A DNA stretch of 64,000 nt from Notamacropus eugenii (GCF_028372415.1 NC_092878.1:71546704-71610703), one strand, 5' to 3'; positions 33,431 through 45,163 are shown, numbered from the stretch's first letter. The notes: generated by a model from the sequence alone, not told the origin. Translations and numbers: made by a program.

Positions 33431-33726
33431 AGGGGCAACATCTATTTGTGAACAGGATAAAAAGAAATGCAATACAATAAATGTAGCATATACAGTGCTT
33501 TAAATTGGAAAACTGCATTTCTAAAGGCATATCCCTGATCTTTCTGTGAATTTGATAACTCTCTTCTGCAGTATTTTCCCACTGGAAAAATGGGGAGTTG
33601 TGGAGATAATCCAAAATTCCAAGTAACCTAAAACTAACTTTGAAATGCTTTTTTCTGAATGTTGAAGATAAATAATCATATTCACTTTAGTCTTGAACTA
33701 ATGTTTAGATTACTTTGCATTTCTTA
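33431..33726. other. Unassigned stretch
   Basis: Nothing recognised. Confidence 0.4.
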
Positions 33727-33850
33727 AATCAGAGATGTCAAGCATGCCCACAATAGTGCGTGCAACAGGAATTAGATTAAAATGTAACTGAGGACTATCT
33801 AACAAAATAAATAAAAATACAATAAAATATATATGATGTTACATTTTTTG
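33727..33850. mobile_element. Possible hAT-like repeat fragment
   Basis: 'atcagagatgtcaagcatgc' and 'ggaattagattaaaatgtaa' resemble a common marsupial repeat that begins 'cagaggtgtcaaacat'. Family and edges are uncertain. Confidence 0.35.
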
Positions 33851-34289
33851 AAATCAGAAAAGCTTTTATTAATTTTTACATTCATTCTCCCTGAATGAAC
33901 CAATAGCCCCTAAGGGACTGCTATAATTATTCAGCAAGCTTTCTTATATTGTTCCAAGTTTGAATCTTCCACCTCACCATCTATTGGCTAGATGAAGCCT
34001 CCTGAATGATTACATTTTAAAACTAAGTCAATAGGCAGTCTAAAGGGATCCTGATATATGAATTAGTGACCCTTTTTTCTATTTGAGTTGGATGTTGTTT
34101 CCCTAAAACACATGCTTGCAACTGAGAAGTAAGGCTGCTTAGAAGATTGTTAGGTGAAAGTGGGAAGTAATATGAAATTTGAAATTATCTGGGGAGACAA
34201 TACAGATAGAATTTAAAGTTATTTTATACATACAGTATATCTTATTAAAGAGTATATTTTGGGATTAGGGATGAGAAGTGTTTAGCAAA
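33851..34289. other. Unassigned stretch
   Basis: Nothing recognised. Confidence 0.4.
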
Positions 34290-35080
34290 TTGATCAGTGT
34301 GACCAAGAGTCATTCCTTGATTGGTTAGTGGTCAAAAGACATGAACAAGCTTTTCTTCAAAGAAGAATTGCAAATTGTCAACAACTTTGTGAAAACTTAA
34401 TCCAAATCATTAATAACAAGAGATATGTAAATCAAAATAACTCTTTGGGTTTACTTCACAAACAACCAATTCCACTGGCAGTATGGGACAGAAAGAGGGG
34501 ATGATAGAAGATAGGAATGAATCAAAGGTCTAATTCAGACACATTCATTACTATGTTGACCCAACAATCAATCAATCAATAGACATTTATTAAGCTCATG
34601 CAATGTGTCAGGCAATCTGGGCATAGTTTATTCATTCTGGAAAACAATTAGGAATTATACTTTGAGAAAGTTAAAAAAAGATAAAAGTGTCCGTTGACCC
34701 TGACAGCCTACTGCTCAGAATATACCCAGAGAGGTTAAAGACATGTACCATACATACAGCAGATATTGATAGTCACATTCTTTGCTTTAGCAAAGAACTG
34801 GAAGGAAAGGCAGTGACTTTTTTATTTGGTTAAACAAATGATGGCACATGAATAAATGAACTATTTCTCTGTTGTAATAATTGATGAATACAATTTAAAA
34901 GGTGGGAAAAATAGGAATAAACAGGGAAACAATCTATACTATAACTACAACAATGTTAATCAAAGAAACAATAATGACAATAACATTGAATGTACTGAGT
35001 AAATGTACTTCTCCCCATGGCAAAGGTAGAAAATGAGAGCTGTCAGATATTGCCTGCATTATCAGGTTTGACTGAAGTAT
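34290..35080 (+). mobile_element. Old L1 LINE 3' part with an L2 piece inside
   Basis: 'agtcattccttgattggtta', 'gtggtcaaaagacatgaaca', 'attcattctggaaaacaatt', 'gaccctgacagcctactgct' and 'aagaactggaaggaaaggca' follow L1 ORF2 near its C-terminus. A short antisense L2 end interrupts it at 34563-34622. Confidence 0.65.
34563..34622 (-). mobile_element. L2 3' end inside the L1 fragment
   Basis: 'caatcaatcaatcaatagac', then 'atttattaagctcatgcaat', then 'gtgtcaggcaatctgggca' is the reverse of the L2 3' end with its TGAT repeats. Flanking L1 sequence resumes directly afterwards. Confidence 0.55.
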
Positions 35081-36424
35081 TTATTAATTTTGGTAATTTT
35101 TCTTCCTTCTTTTAAAATATTAATTATAAGAAATAGCCCACTGCGTAGAGGGGGGGGGGAACAAAAACCATCAAGTAATATAAGATAATCTTGCTAAGTG
35201 TATAAAAATAAAATATCAATTGGCTTTAAAGATGCCTAAGATGAAGAGAATGCCAAAAACTGAGATAGTTTTCTGACACTGCCTCCAATGAGAAAAATAT
35301 TCCAGTACCAGGGGTTAAAGAATGACAGATATGTAGATAGAAGTCTGAGGAGTACAATCATGATGAAAGGAAAGTTGAGTATTTGGGGGAAAGGGTTTTG
35401 GGACATGAAGAAAGAGAAAGAACCAACAGATGGAGAAATAAAGAAAACTTGCATTTCAATTTTTATTAGAGTTTATTAGCATTCTCTAACTCAGAGTAAA
35501 TTCTTTTGTAGGAGATTTCTGACACTAAGAAATCCTAACTAACAGCATCTGCTAACGTGTCTCTTTCTAAGGGAATTGCAAAACCTGTGGATGCTGGGCA
35601 GCTGGAAATTAAAAGAATGTTAATGGTGGAATTCATATGACAATATAAAGGATTTTGCAAAGACAAAAATGAGCCCACTGTAACCTTAAATCTATCATGC
35701 CTATTGATTCCTCATAAAGTCATAGGCTTTCAGAGACATATTGGAGTCTAGAAATCCCCAACCTGAATCGTATGTATTTATGACAAAGGGTTCTGAGAGT
35801 ATTTAGCAAATAATAATTTTGCAAATAGTTCCTCTTGAAATTAATGTATTTTGTATCATATGTACAAAAACATGGTAAAACTTGAAATTTATTTCCTTTG
35901 ATATTGAATAATGGGTAAGGGAGAGTTTGAAAACCAAGAGTAAACTGAAGAAATTCAGGAACGCCTCAAACTTTCCCAACGACTCCCTTTTGTGACTGAA
36001 GGATCACTGGCTCATAGACTTTCTTAAGTTCATCAGTTTGTGTAGTGACAGAGCTGGGATGATACCACATTTTTTTGTATTCTAATAAGGTACATGGTGG
36101 AGCTAGTTTGTACTAGCTCAGAGGTCCAATTCTTAAGTTTTCAGTGTGATCATCAAATACCTCAAAAATTGATAAATGTTATAAATCAAGGCTTGATGTA
36201 AGAAAGTGATGGAGAAAATTTTGAGAATACAGATCAAGTTTTAAAGTGTGTCATATGTACATTCATGTCATATGTACATTCACCCCCCCCCAAGATCCCA
36301 TTGTTAAACATTTACAATGCGCTCCTGCTTTGAGTCCAGTGCTCTTTCTATCCCAGATCATCAATTTTTAGTTCACTATATTCACTTCACTCCTCAGCTT
36401 ATTCAAATGTTAAATGAAGTAGAT
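35081..36424. other. Unassigned AT-rich stretch
   Basis: No gene or repeat recognised over about 1.3 kb. A G run lies at about 35151-35159 and a C run at about 36283-36292. Confidence 0.4.
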
Positions 36425-36590
36425 GAATATAGGATCACAGATCTCTATTGGGAAAGGACCATTAAATTTTTTTCTCCAATCTCTCCTTATCTTGAAGCTG
36501 AGCAAAGTAAAGCCTAGGGAAGTCACTCAGTTTCAATGGGAAGATTTGAACACAAGTCCCATTCTTCCAGAATCAATATTTTTCCTACTG
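36425..36590 (+). mobile_element. MIR-type SINE fragment
   Basis: 'ataggatcacagatctctat', 'gggaaaggaccattaaattt', 'gggaagtcactcagtttcaa' and 'gaacacaagtcccattcttc' resemble a 'gatcatagatttagagctgg'-type MIR relative. Confidence 0.5.
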
Positions 36591-37094
36591 TTCCTCCAAA
36601 TTTCTATTTAGCTCTGAAATCTGTGATCTTGGGTTCTATGAAAAGTGAACTTGCTGGGTCATGATAAGTGATGTACTATCTCATGTAGTGCAACATGGCA
36701 TGCAGATAGTACCACCTCTGACCACTTTATCTTAAGAGGTATGGAGTAGAAAATCTACAATGCACATAGCAAGAAGACTTTGGTGAATTAAAATTCATTG
36801 CCAAGCAACAACTCAGTCTTCTTACCTAGCATCAGAGGAACGCAAACATTGGGGAAAATTTTGATGGGAATCTAACTCTCTAGAAAGCATATCCACATCT
36901 AGATTAGTGTCTTTAGCTACATTGGATGACTCTAGGCAATGACTCCAAGGAAGTTATGATATCTTTAGAAAAAATGTGATTTAACAGATTAACAGAGGTG
37001 AAAAGATTGGATTACAGAACAAAGAAACTACAGACATATATTCAGCAAGCAGAAATAAAGATAATACTGATCCCTACTAATCATCTAATTCCCT
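36591..37094. other. Unassigned stretch
   Basis: Nothing recognised. Confidence 0.4.
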
Positions 37095-38235
37095 AAATAT
37101 GCTTTTGATCATGGTTTCAGGTAGTCCAATAACTCTTAAATTTTCTCTTCTGAACCTATTTTCTACGTCAGGTGTTTATCCCAAGAGATACTTTACATTT
37201 TCTTCTATTTTTTTCATTCTTTTGATTTTGTTTGACTGATTCTTGATGTCTCATAAAGTCATTAGTTTTCACTTATCCAATTCTAATTTTTAAGGAATTC
37301 TTTTCTTCAGTTAGCTTTTGTCCTTACTATTCCATTTTGTCAATTTTACTTTTTAAGGAGTTGATTTCTTCAATGGATGTCTTTTCCCATCCCCCAATTT
37401 GCCCAATTGTATTTTTAAAGGAATTGTTTTCTTCAGTTAATTTTTATCCTTCCTCTTCCAAGCTGTTGACTTTCTAATTTTTGTTGATCTCTTCCCACAA
37501 AATTATTTGGTTTTGAGACCAATTCACATTCCTTTTTGAGTTTTTTCTTGTAGATATTATGACATTGTTGTCTTCTTCTGAGTTTGTGTTTTGGTTTTTC
37601 ATGTCATCATAAAAAAAATGCCACCATCTCTACAGTCAAGCTTCTCTTTTGCATCTTGCTCATTTGGGGGGTGGGAAGAAGAGGCTATTTTGTCACTTTT
37701 GAAGTTGAGCTCTATTTCTAGAATGTAGAGGGCATTGTACCTAGCTTCTTTTCCTGGGGCCCAGTGGCCTGGTTACTGGCTTTGTGTGCTAGGACCTCAG
37801 ATGCTAGTGGCTTGCTCATTGCACTGGGGTAGCCCAACCCACTCATGGTTGTTGTTGCCTGGTTTCCAGGGCTGGAAATTTGCCTTCTGCACTGAGCCTG
37901 GAGGCATCACAGCTGGTCTGCTGTGCTATCCCCCTACTGATCCAGGACCAAGGGTCCTCTGTTGCTGATCTGTTCTGTGGCTAACATCCACTTACCAGTT
38001 TGACCAGACACTGTCAGTGCTGGGCTATGCTCCCCTTTCTCCCAAGCAAGTCATACTTTTTCTGAAGTCCTTCAAAGTCATCTCAAGCTGGAAAATTGCC
38101 TCACTCTATTTTTTTGGAGGTTCTATTACACCAGAATCTGTTCAGAGGCTTGATTTAATCTTGTTTCCTAGAGAAACTGAGACCTCAGGCAACTTCCTGA
38201 TTTTTTTCTGCCTTCTTGGCTCTGACTCTAATGTG
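37095..38235 (-). mobile_element. L1-type LINE, 5' end only (3' truncated)
   Basis: The minus strand starts near 38235 with 'gagccaagaaggcagaaaaa', an L1-type 5' end. It continues through a GC-richer 5' UTR to about 37625 and a coiled-coil ORF1 segment (Lys/Glu-rich, with repeated 'ttaactgaagaaaa' and 'tccttaaaaa' units). It stops at the RRM start, equivalent to 'ENLRVIGLPE', near 37100. Everything downstream (rest of ORF1, ORF2, 3' UTR) is missing. Its 5' UTR differs from HAL1 A-C, so it is probably true L1 rather than HAL1. Small ORFs at 37735 and 38017 are chance. Confidence 0.7.
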
Positions 38236-38349
38236 TTTTTGGAGATGGTTCTCTTTCTCTCATTCTCTGGTCACTACTTGGTCTGGGAGTTCCTAATGCA
38301 TGGACCCTAAATTAATTCAGCAAAGATCTTTATCGACATAAAGAGACTA

Positions 38350-38475
38350 ATGTTATCTCAGTTGATGTGAATCCAGTCTTCTAACTTACACTGTGACTCT
38401 GGACAAGTCTAAAGCAACTGAGTTTAAGTTTCCTTAATCAAAAAAGTGGGACCAACCCTTCTAGAAAGCAATATG
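38350..38475 (-). mobile_element. MIR-type SINE fragment
   Basis: 'gtgaatccagtcttctaact', 'actgtgactctggacaagtc' and 'tttccttaatcaaaaaagtg' read as antisense MIR. Confidence 0.5.
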
Positions 38476-38529
38476 TGATGATTCATAAAAGTATATTAAA
38501 CAGTACATCAAACAAAAAGAAAAGACCCT

Positions 38530-39002
38530 ATCTGTACAATTTTTTTTGGCTCTTTTGGAAGTGACAAAAAACTAAAAACTAAATGGTTACTCTTCAATTT
38601 GACATTAAGGAAATTTTTGTATATGAATATAATAGAATGCTATGGTATTATAAGAAGTGAGGAAAGCTTGGTATGAAATGACACAGATTTAAATGAGCAG
38701 ACTTAAGAACTCTGACCAGCTGAACAATCAACTATGATTCCAGAGGATTGATAAAGAAGAGTATTGTCCACCTCATGATACAAAAGAGATAGAAGAATAT
38801 GTAATATAAGAAAATGAACACAACGAATCTGGAAATGTTTCCTTCCTTCTTTCTTTCCTACCCTTCTACCTTCCTTCTTCTTCCCTTCTTTCCTTTTTTA
38901 CCTCCCCCACTTCTTTTATTTTTCTTCGATACTGGGAGAAGAGGGAGGAAAAGTAATTGATAATTGAAAAAAAATTAAAAATGAAATAATGTTCAAATAA
39001 AA
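38530..39002 (+). mobile_element. Old L1 LINE 3' end
   Basis: 'gaatataatagaatgctatg', 'gtattataagaagtgaggaa' and 'gaacaatcaactatgattcc' are the L1 ORF2 end and 3' UTR. A pyrimidine-rich block (38842-38930) and the tail 'gaaaaaaaattaaaaatgaa' follow. Confidence 0.6.
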
Positions 39003-39457
39003 TGAGAATAATACTTCTTTTATTTATCTGCTTAATAGGGACACCTTATGAAAAGAATTTTGCAAATCTTAAAAGCTATAGCAGTATCAGTTGTCATTAT
39101 TGTTATTATTATTATAAACTCTATTTCCTCTCATTGGGTCTAAAGGAAACGCCTGTGAGTGAGTTTGCTTTTATTATTTTTCTTAATTCTAATATCATGT
39201 GACTATTTCCCATTCCAGAGGGTAACATCCGAATTTCTGCTGTTTCCTGCCCTTTAATCTAAAGGAATGAAAGGTATTTCCAAACTTTTACTTGTTAGGT
39301 CAGTAGGGTCAAATGACTGCAAGTGTCCTTTATTATATTTCTATCTAGGAGCTCCTCCATGCTTCCTTCTTTTCCTATTTCTCCATCAGAAGGGTGCCTT
39401 CCTCACAGCATAAGAAAACATGTACATAAGGAAACAATTACCTTAACCTGGGATGGA
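39003..39457. other. Unassigned stretch
   Basis: Nothing recognised. Confidence 0.4.
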
Positions 39458-39512
39458 AGACACACACACACACAGACACACACACGCGCGCACGCATGCA
39501 CGCACGCACATT
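39458..39512. repeat. (CA)n/(CG)n microsatellite
   Basis: CA units with CG and GCATGCACG interruptions. Confidence 0.93.
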
Positions 39513-39929
39513 AAAAGTCAGAATTATTCATAAACAACCATTGACAATTGCTCTAAAATTGAGTACTAATTCATTAAACTTTGCTCACCTTAAAGTCCTC
39601 TAAGCATTATATTCAAAATTACTCTAGTATTGAAAATGTTAGAGCAATTGGAGTTAATTGCCTAGAGTAACTAACCACAAACTTTTATCCCAAGAGGTAG
39701 TACTTAATCCAATCACAGAAGTAAGTTTGATCTGTCAAAGCAAGAACCACTTATCTGGAAGCAAGTTCTACAGAAGAAAAGGTTGCCAGAGAGTGTCATC
39801 TCTTAGGCAAGTGCATCATTCTTTAACCAGGACTGTACCCTGGAGTCATTTGCAATCTATTTTATTCCTTTGGGAAATAAATGAGGGCTGTCTGAAGAAA
39901 ATAATAGGGACCATGTGATTCAGTGTCCT
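39513..39929. other. Unassigned stretch
   Basis: Nothing recognised. The 86-codon ORF at 39658-39918 has no motif. Confidence 0.4.
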
Positions 39930-40190
39930 AGTTGGATATTCAATTCAATTAAACAAATGTTCATTTAGTATCTATCAGTGCCAAATTACACTAAATTGCA
40001 TTCTCAAGGAGCTTATATACTACTGAGAGGCAGAACAGGATAAAATCAGTCAATCAATCAGTCAGTCAAATCAATAAGTATTTATTCAATACTGGAAGGT
40101 ATTGGCTGCACTATGATTTAGGAATAAAAACATATAAGGAAAACAATCCTTGGCCTCTATGGGTATACAGATAAGTCAATAGAAAGTATA
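39930..40190 (-). mobile_element. Two adjacent L2 LINE 3' ends
   Basis: The first copy, 39930-40050, has 'ttcatttagtatctatcagt' and 'ctcaaggagcttatatacta'. The second, 40050-40190, has 'tcaatcaatcagtcagtcaa', 'taagtatttattcaatactg' and 'atccttggcctctatgggta'. Both are antisense on the plus strand. Confidence 0.5.
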
Positions 40191-40689
40191 TACTAAGTTA
40201 TACAAATTCCAAATATAAATTCAGGAGCAATTTTTATGCTTTAAAAATCCATCCCCTCATTTACTTATTACTTTTTGCCTCCCATTATTTTTTTTATGTT
40301 ACCTCCAGGGTTCTGCTATAAGCCATGTGTAAATCTTGTAGTGTTGAGAATCAATTAAGTACATGCTATAAATTGCAAGAAAATACCATTTTGGTGGCTT
40401 GGGGCATGCACAGGAAGCTTATATGAATCTTTTTTTTAATCCCTTGTTGAACATCACACTGTGAAGGAAATTTTCCATTCCTATCTCCTAAACTCACTAT
40501 TTTGTAAATAGAATGCATGTAGCTAACTGTTCTAACTTAAGCCTTCCTTTGAAATATGAATAATAAAACACAGAAACAACTATCTTGGAAGTTATATAGA
40601 ATAGCTCCATGGTTGGGCTAACTTTGAAATGTGTATATTGCAGAGGGACTAATGAAAGGGAACATTATTATCTACTTCTACAACACCTC
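40191..40689. other. Unassigned stretch
   Basis: Nothing recognised. Confidence 0.4.
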
Positions 40690-41293
40690 TGCTATTGACC
40701 TTTATCTTGTCTGTCTTCAGACTTCATCACTTGTTAATTGGACCACTGTAATAGACTCCTAATTATTTTTCTTTCTCTAAATCTTTCTCTTCTCCAATCC
40801 ATTCACTGTATAATTGCCAATGATTTTCCTTAAGTGTATTTTCCAAAATACCTTGCCACTCTCCTACTCAATAAAGTGAGGTGGCTCCCTATTGTCTTCA
40901 TAGTTTATCAAATACAAATTCTTCTAGCTGGCATTTTAAAATTATTACTGTTCCTTACATAAGCCACTTTCCACTCAATTCCTATAAAATTCTTCCCTCT
41001 GAATCTGAAATTCACTTTTTCTTTCTCTGTCTCCAGAAATCTCTTGTTCCTGCCAAGCCTCAGACAAGCTCCATCTTCTACAGACAGTCTTTCCTGATCT
41101 CTCAAGGTCCTAGTAACCACTTCTCCAAAATTACTTTGAAAATTTAAATACTCTAGTTATACTTATCTTAAGTGCATGCCATCTACCCCAATAAAGTGTA
41201 GATTCCTTGTTGCATTTTTTACTTTTTAATCCCCAGTGCCTTGCAAGGTGCCTGGCATATATAAGGCCAATAAATGCTTGTTGATTGATTTTT
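40690..41293 (+). mobile_element. L2 LINE, 3' part
   Basis: Sense L2 in consensus order: 'ttggaccactgtaatagact', 'caatccattcactgtataat', 'gattttccttaagtgtattt', 'ggtggctccctattgtcttc', 'cagtgccttgcaaggtgcct', and the end 'caataaatgcttgttgattg'. The opposed ORFs of 70-88 codons here are not genes. Confidence 0.8.
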
Positions 41294-41404
41294 AAGGCTG
41301 TCAAATCCCATTATTATACTCCAATCAGAACTCACAAATTTTTCTACTCCATCAGGCTAATTTTTAAACAATTTTAATGTGAATAAAAAGTTTCAAACTA
41401 ATAG

Positions 41405-42290
41405 CTCTAAAGTTATTAAATTTATTACAGAACCTCAGATTTAGAAGAATCCATCACCCACATAAGATTTCATTAGACTCTTCTCTACCATATACATACA
41501 GCACCTGCTTAAAGACAACTCCTAAGAAGGAACTAACCCCTTCTTTAAGCAGTCCTATTACACTTTGGAATAGTTATAGTTAATAAGAAGCTTGTTTTTG
41601 TTTTTTTAATTTAATTTTATTGAGTCCAAATCTACCTTTGAAACCTGTTACTAGTCCTACTCTGTAGAGTCAAGCAGAATAAGTCCTATTCCACTTCTAA
41701 CCCACAGATCTTCAAGTATTTGAGGATTGCTATAATCATCCCATCAGGTCTTCCTTTCTCCAAGATGAATTGAGGTGGACATTAGTCCTTTCATCATTCT
41801 GATTATTCTCTTCTGAAACCCCCCAGATTGCTCCCTTCCAAGGAGAAAATATAGACAACATTACTTTAAGGGATGAAAGTATAGAACATCAGAAAAAGAT
41901 GGCTCCTTCAGGCTACCCTCAAAACTTATAAAGATCATTCAGCCATTTCTGAATTCCCCTGACTGTATTTCCATCTAGTGCATGTCCCTCCATCTTATCA
42001 ATAACATAACATGAGAAATTAAATCAAATTCTTCATTGAAACCTGAGAATACTGTGTCTACAGCATTCACCTGTTCCATTGATTTAGCTACTATATGAAA
42101 ACAAAGAAATGAAATTAATTTGGCATGGTCTGTTCTGAATGAAACATTGACGGATTTTTGTTTTGTTTTGTTTGTTTTAGAGATCACAGCTTCCTTTAAA
42201 AAAGTAAACAAAACTCACAATCCATGCTTTTATTAATGTCTTAGAATTTTGCCAAGGATTGAAGTCATATTCATTGGCTTTAACTTCTAG
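41405..42290 (-). mobile_element. CR1/L3-type LINE with reverse-transcriptase remnant
   Basis: The plus strand is antisense CR1 from 'ttcaagtatttgaggattgc', near the 3' end, into ORF2. On the minus strand the ORF at 42211-41975 contains 'SFRTDHAKLISFLCF' and 'VDTVFSGFNEEFDLISHVML', close to the CR1 RT block 'VDVVYLDFSKAFDTVSH'. The 'FSKAFD' core is altered. It is a long but decayed fragment. Confidence 0.7.
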
Positions 42291-42299
42291 CTATGCCAC

Positions 42300-42560
42300 A
42301 ATTGCCACATATTGTCAAGCAATAAGTATCTATTAATTTCCTACTATGTGCAAAGCATGGGGCTAAGTGCTATTTGGATATAAAGAAAGGTATAAGGCAA
42401 TTCATGCCCTCAAGAAACTCACAATCTAATAGGGAAAGGAAATCCATAAAAAGAAGCTGAAAAGCATAGAGATAGTGTTGCAGGGGGAAGGCATGAGGAA
42501 ATCCTGTGGCCAGTGTGGAAACTGATGTGAAGAAGTATAAGTTTGAGAACTGATTTCATC
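42300..42560 (-). mobile_element. L2 LINE 3' fragment
   Basis: Antisense L2: 'cctactatgtgcaaagcatg', 'gggctaagtgctatttggat', 'catgccctcaagaaactcac' and 'tgtggccagtgtggaaactg'. Confidence 0.7.
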
Positions 42561-43322
42561 TTGCAGAATGGTGAGATTCCGTAGATCTAGGCCAGCCACA
42601 GTTTTTGCTGCAAACAGCTATTTGTTATCTATAAAAACTCTCAAATCCATACAGTTTAACATTTGAAATAAATTTTCTAATCTTTTACAAATATTTAAAA
42701 TAAAAAATTACATTGGTTTTGGAAGCAGTTTGCAAAAAAACAAAACAAAACATTAAAATATATATCTTTTAAATAATGTAGGTTTATAATATCAACTGAC
42801 TAACATGGGGAAAGATGGAAACACACTAGGAAAACTCAATAGAAACCTTAATGTAACTTACGGTTGTGATTGAATAATCAGTATCATAATTTAGTAAGCA
42901 TAACCAATGATGCATTTCATTCATTTGGATCTGAATATCATTTTAAAGTATCTTTTGTCATTCGTACTGTCTGCTGAAGATGCCCAGGAAGCAGAGGCTC
43001 AGCAATAACAATTTTGGAACATCCTTGAATGAATAATTAAGTTCCATCATTAAAAATGACCTTTCTTAAACCTTCAGTATTCCAGTATTTTTATTGTATT
43101 GCCCGTGACAAGCATCTTTTTTTCATAGCAATGATTAGCATCTGTGTTGCTTTGTTTTATTTTTCCTGGTCATCTCACAGTTCTCCCAATTTTTAAGATG
43201 ATTCCACTGTACATTGTAAAAGAATCAGTAACAACCATTCTAGTTGCTAGGTTCCTCTGAAGTTCTGTTTGTTTTAAGAAGATTAATAACAATTTGTCAC
43301 TTCTTGGTGCTGTTTTTCATTT
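42561..43322. other. Unassigned AT-rich stretch
   Basis: No repeat recognised. It lies downstream of the minus-strand ORF at 43559 and contains 'aataaa' twice on that strand (near 43160 and 43097), but nothing shows it is a real 3' UTR. Confidence 0.35.
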
Positions 43323-43559
43323 TCAAATGCACTTTACTTGGGTTTCACTGTGACCAATCCTATTTTGTAGATATAAATGATCCTTGAAACACTTAACTCC
43401 TTTGTAGTAACAGTTGACTGTAGTATATCTAACAATCATCAAGAGAGACTCTTTAAGAGTTACAACTTTTGCACACTCTGTGGGGTAAAAAGCATTCTTA
43501 AACACACAACGTAAGAGACCAGCATTATCTCTAGAGATTATCTGTAGGTTTGGGAACAT
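43323..43559 (-). other. Unidentified 78-codon ORF, not confidently a gene
   Basis: Reads 'MFPNLQIISRDNAGLLRCVF' and later 'CYYKGVKCFKDHLYLQN'. Its composition is protein-like (five Cys, mixed charge) and it does not overlap a repeat I can name. I do not recognise a family. Upstream sequence on the same strand has no extended frame. It could be a piece of a processed pseudogene, a remnant of an unknown element, or chance. Confidence 0.2.
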
Positions 43560-44269
43560 GCTAAACCTATTTGAGGTGGCTGCTTAAAAAGTTTTATAAC
43601 AGCAGTGTATAATCAAAGAAGTTTGGAGACCTTCATAATAAAAGGACTACTAGAAGGGAAATATTTTCATTTCTCATGTGGTTTCATGTCTCAAGGACAA
43701 GTCCAATTGACACTCATACCATTTCTGCTCCCATAAGTGAAACTTTGTATAGATGGTACGGAGGAATTGTGTTACGGGATGACAATGTTGAATGTCAGGA
43801 GGAGGGAAGTTGCAAGGAGAGACTGACTATGCCCCAGACTGAACATTGGCATTATCTTTTTAATAGTTTCCAGAAACAGAGTCAGGCGTTCAGGAGGTTA
43901 TTTTCCATGAGATCTTGGTCTTCAATTTCATTTAAAAAATGATAATAGATAACTTTGACACACGTAAATGGCACAGTCTAGTAGTCATATTTGACCCTAT
44001 TTTCCTGTACCCTGTTTATCAGATACTACTTTAAGTTATACATAGTTTAAACCAAGGTAAGAAAGAAGATAGTTGCAGCCATACAGTGGAACAATGAGCT
44101 CGGCATTAGGATTTATCAGTGTTTCTGTTGTGATTATGTTTTTGTATCAAAACTCCAACCAGTTATTTTTATCCCTACCTTAAGTTCAGGATAAGAAAGT
44201 TCTGGGAAATTCAACCTCATGTTCTCTCATTCAGATTAAATGGATGTTCTCCTGTTTTTATTATTATAG
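43560..44269. other. Unassigned stretch
   Basis: No repeat family recognised. The 88-codon plus-strand ORF at 43676-43942 has no motif. Confidence 0.35.
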
Positions 44270-44345
44270 GAATGGTAGTATTTGTTCAACCAAAACTTCC
44301 TGATTTACATGCAGCACAGCCTAGGAGAACTGTCAGTGGAAACAG
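44270..44345 (+). other. Speculative exon, 76 bp
   Basis: Bounded by a fair acceptor (pyrimidine-rich 'ctgtttttattattatag') and a strong donor ('aacag' then 'gtgagg'). One frame is fully open and reads 'MVVFVQPKLPDLHAAQPRRT', then 'VSGN'. I know no protein that matches, and there is no second exon nearby. AG...GT pairs at this spacing are frequent by chance. Confidence 0.12.
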
Positions 44346-44619
44346 GTGAGGTTTTATTTTGAAATTGAAGTTTGTGAATAGAACACTAGTAATTCTTCAA
44401 TAATTATAAAAATGAAAGATATTTCTAAAGTTTGCATATGATAGCTACTTCTGACTTTATATTTTTAAAATATATGCATACATACATTTTTATTTCATGA
44501 ACTGATTTTTTTAAAGAATCTCACAAGAAGCACTAATATTTGTATGAAATTCCCTTGAAATTGTGTGAATTCATTATTAGTTAATCATCAAATAGTGACA
44601 CAGCATCAGAAATTCCAAT
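44346..44619. other. Unassigned AT-rich stretch
   Basis: Nothing recognised. Confidence 0.4.
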
Positions 44620-45090
44620 CTAATCCAATAAACATTTATAAAGTGCCTGCTATGGATCAGGCACTTTGTTAAACAATGGGGTTATAATTAATAAAAAGAA
44701 CGCCAGTCACTGCCCACAAGGAGCTTGCAATCTAATTAATTCAATCCAATAAACATTTTTAAGTTCCTACTATGTGCCTGTATTAAGCACTGGGAACAAA
44801 AGAAAATTAAACCATCCTTACTTTCCTTCCTACAGATTGTATTCAACTTGAAGAAATATTACAAATATACAAATGAGTGTATACAAGGAAATACAACACA
44901 GTTTAGGAAGGAAATAATACCAACAGGATAGGTCAGAAAAGACATTGTTTAAGAGAAGTAATGTGAAATGTGCCTTGTAAATAGGTCAAAATTTTTGAAG
45001 ACAAACGTGAGAAAGTGGTAAGAAGATGGTACATTCAATACAAGGGACTATGTGCAAAGGAATTTGAAGAAAACTTTACAGTAGTTGACA
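44620..45090 (-). mobile_element. Two L2 LINE 3' ends in tandem
   Basis: 'ccaataaacatttataaagt', then 'gcctgctatggatcaggcac' starts the first copy (44624), and 'ccaataaacatttttaagtt', then 'cctactatgtgcctgtatta' starts the second (44747). The second continues into 'aagacattgtttaagagaag' and 'acattcaatacaagggacta'. Confidence 0.65.
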
Positions 45091-45163
45091 ATATGTCAGA
45101 TTTGATTTTTGGAATTTTAGGTGGAATTTCAGATTTTAAAAAATCACAAGTAAATCAGATCTA

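Noticed and set aside
34563-34622. Direct repeats (caatcaatcaat) considered as a tandem or CRISPR-like array
   Set aside because: They are the short TGAT repeats at the 3' end of an L2 LINE in antisense. There are no spacers.
37095-39002. Twin-primed (inverted) single L1 insertion, from a minus-strand 5' part beside a plus-strand 3' part
   Set aside because: The two parts are about 290 bp apart with a MIR fragment between them, and the 3' part looks older. Two independent fragments are more likely.
40881-41147. Opposed 88- and 70-codon ORFs
   Set aside because: Both lie inside a sense-strand L2 3' region that is non-coding in the family.
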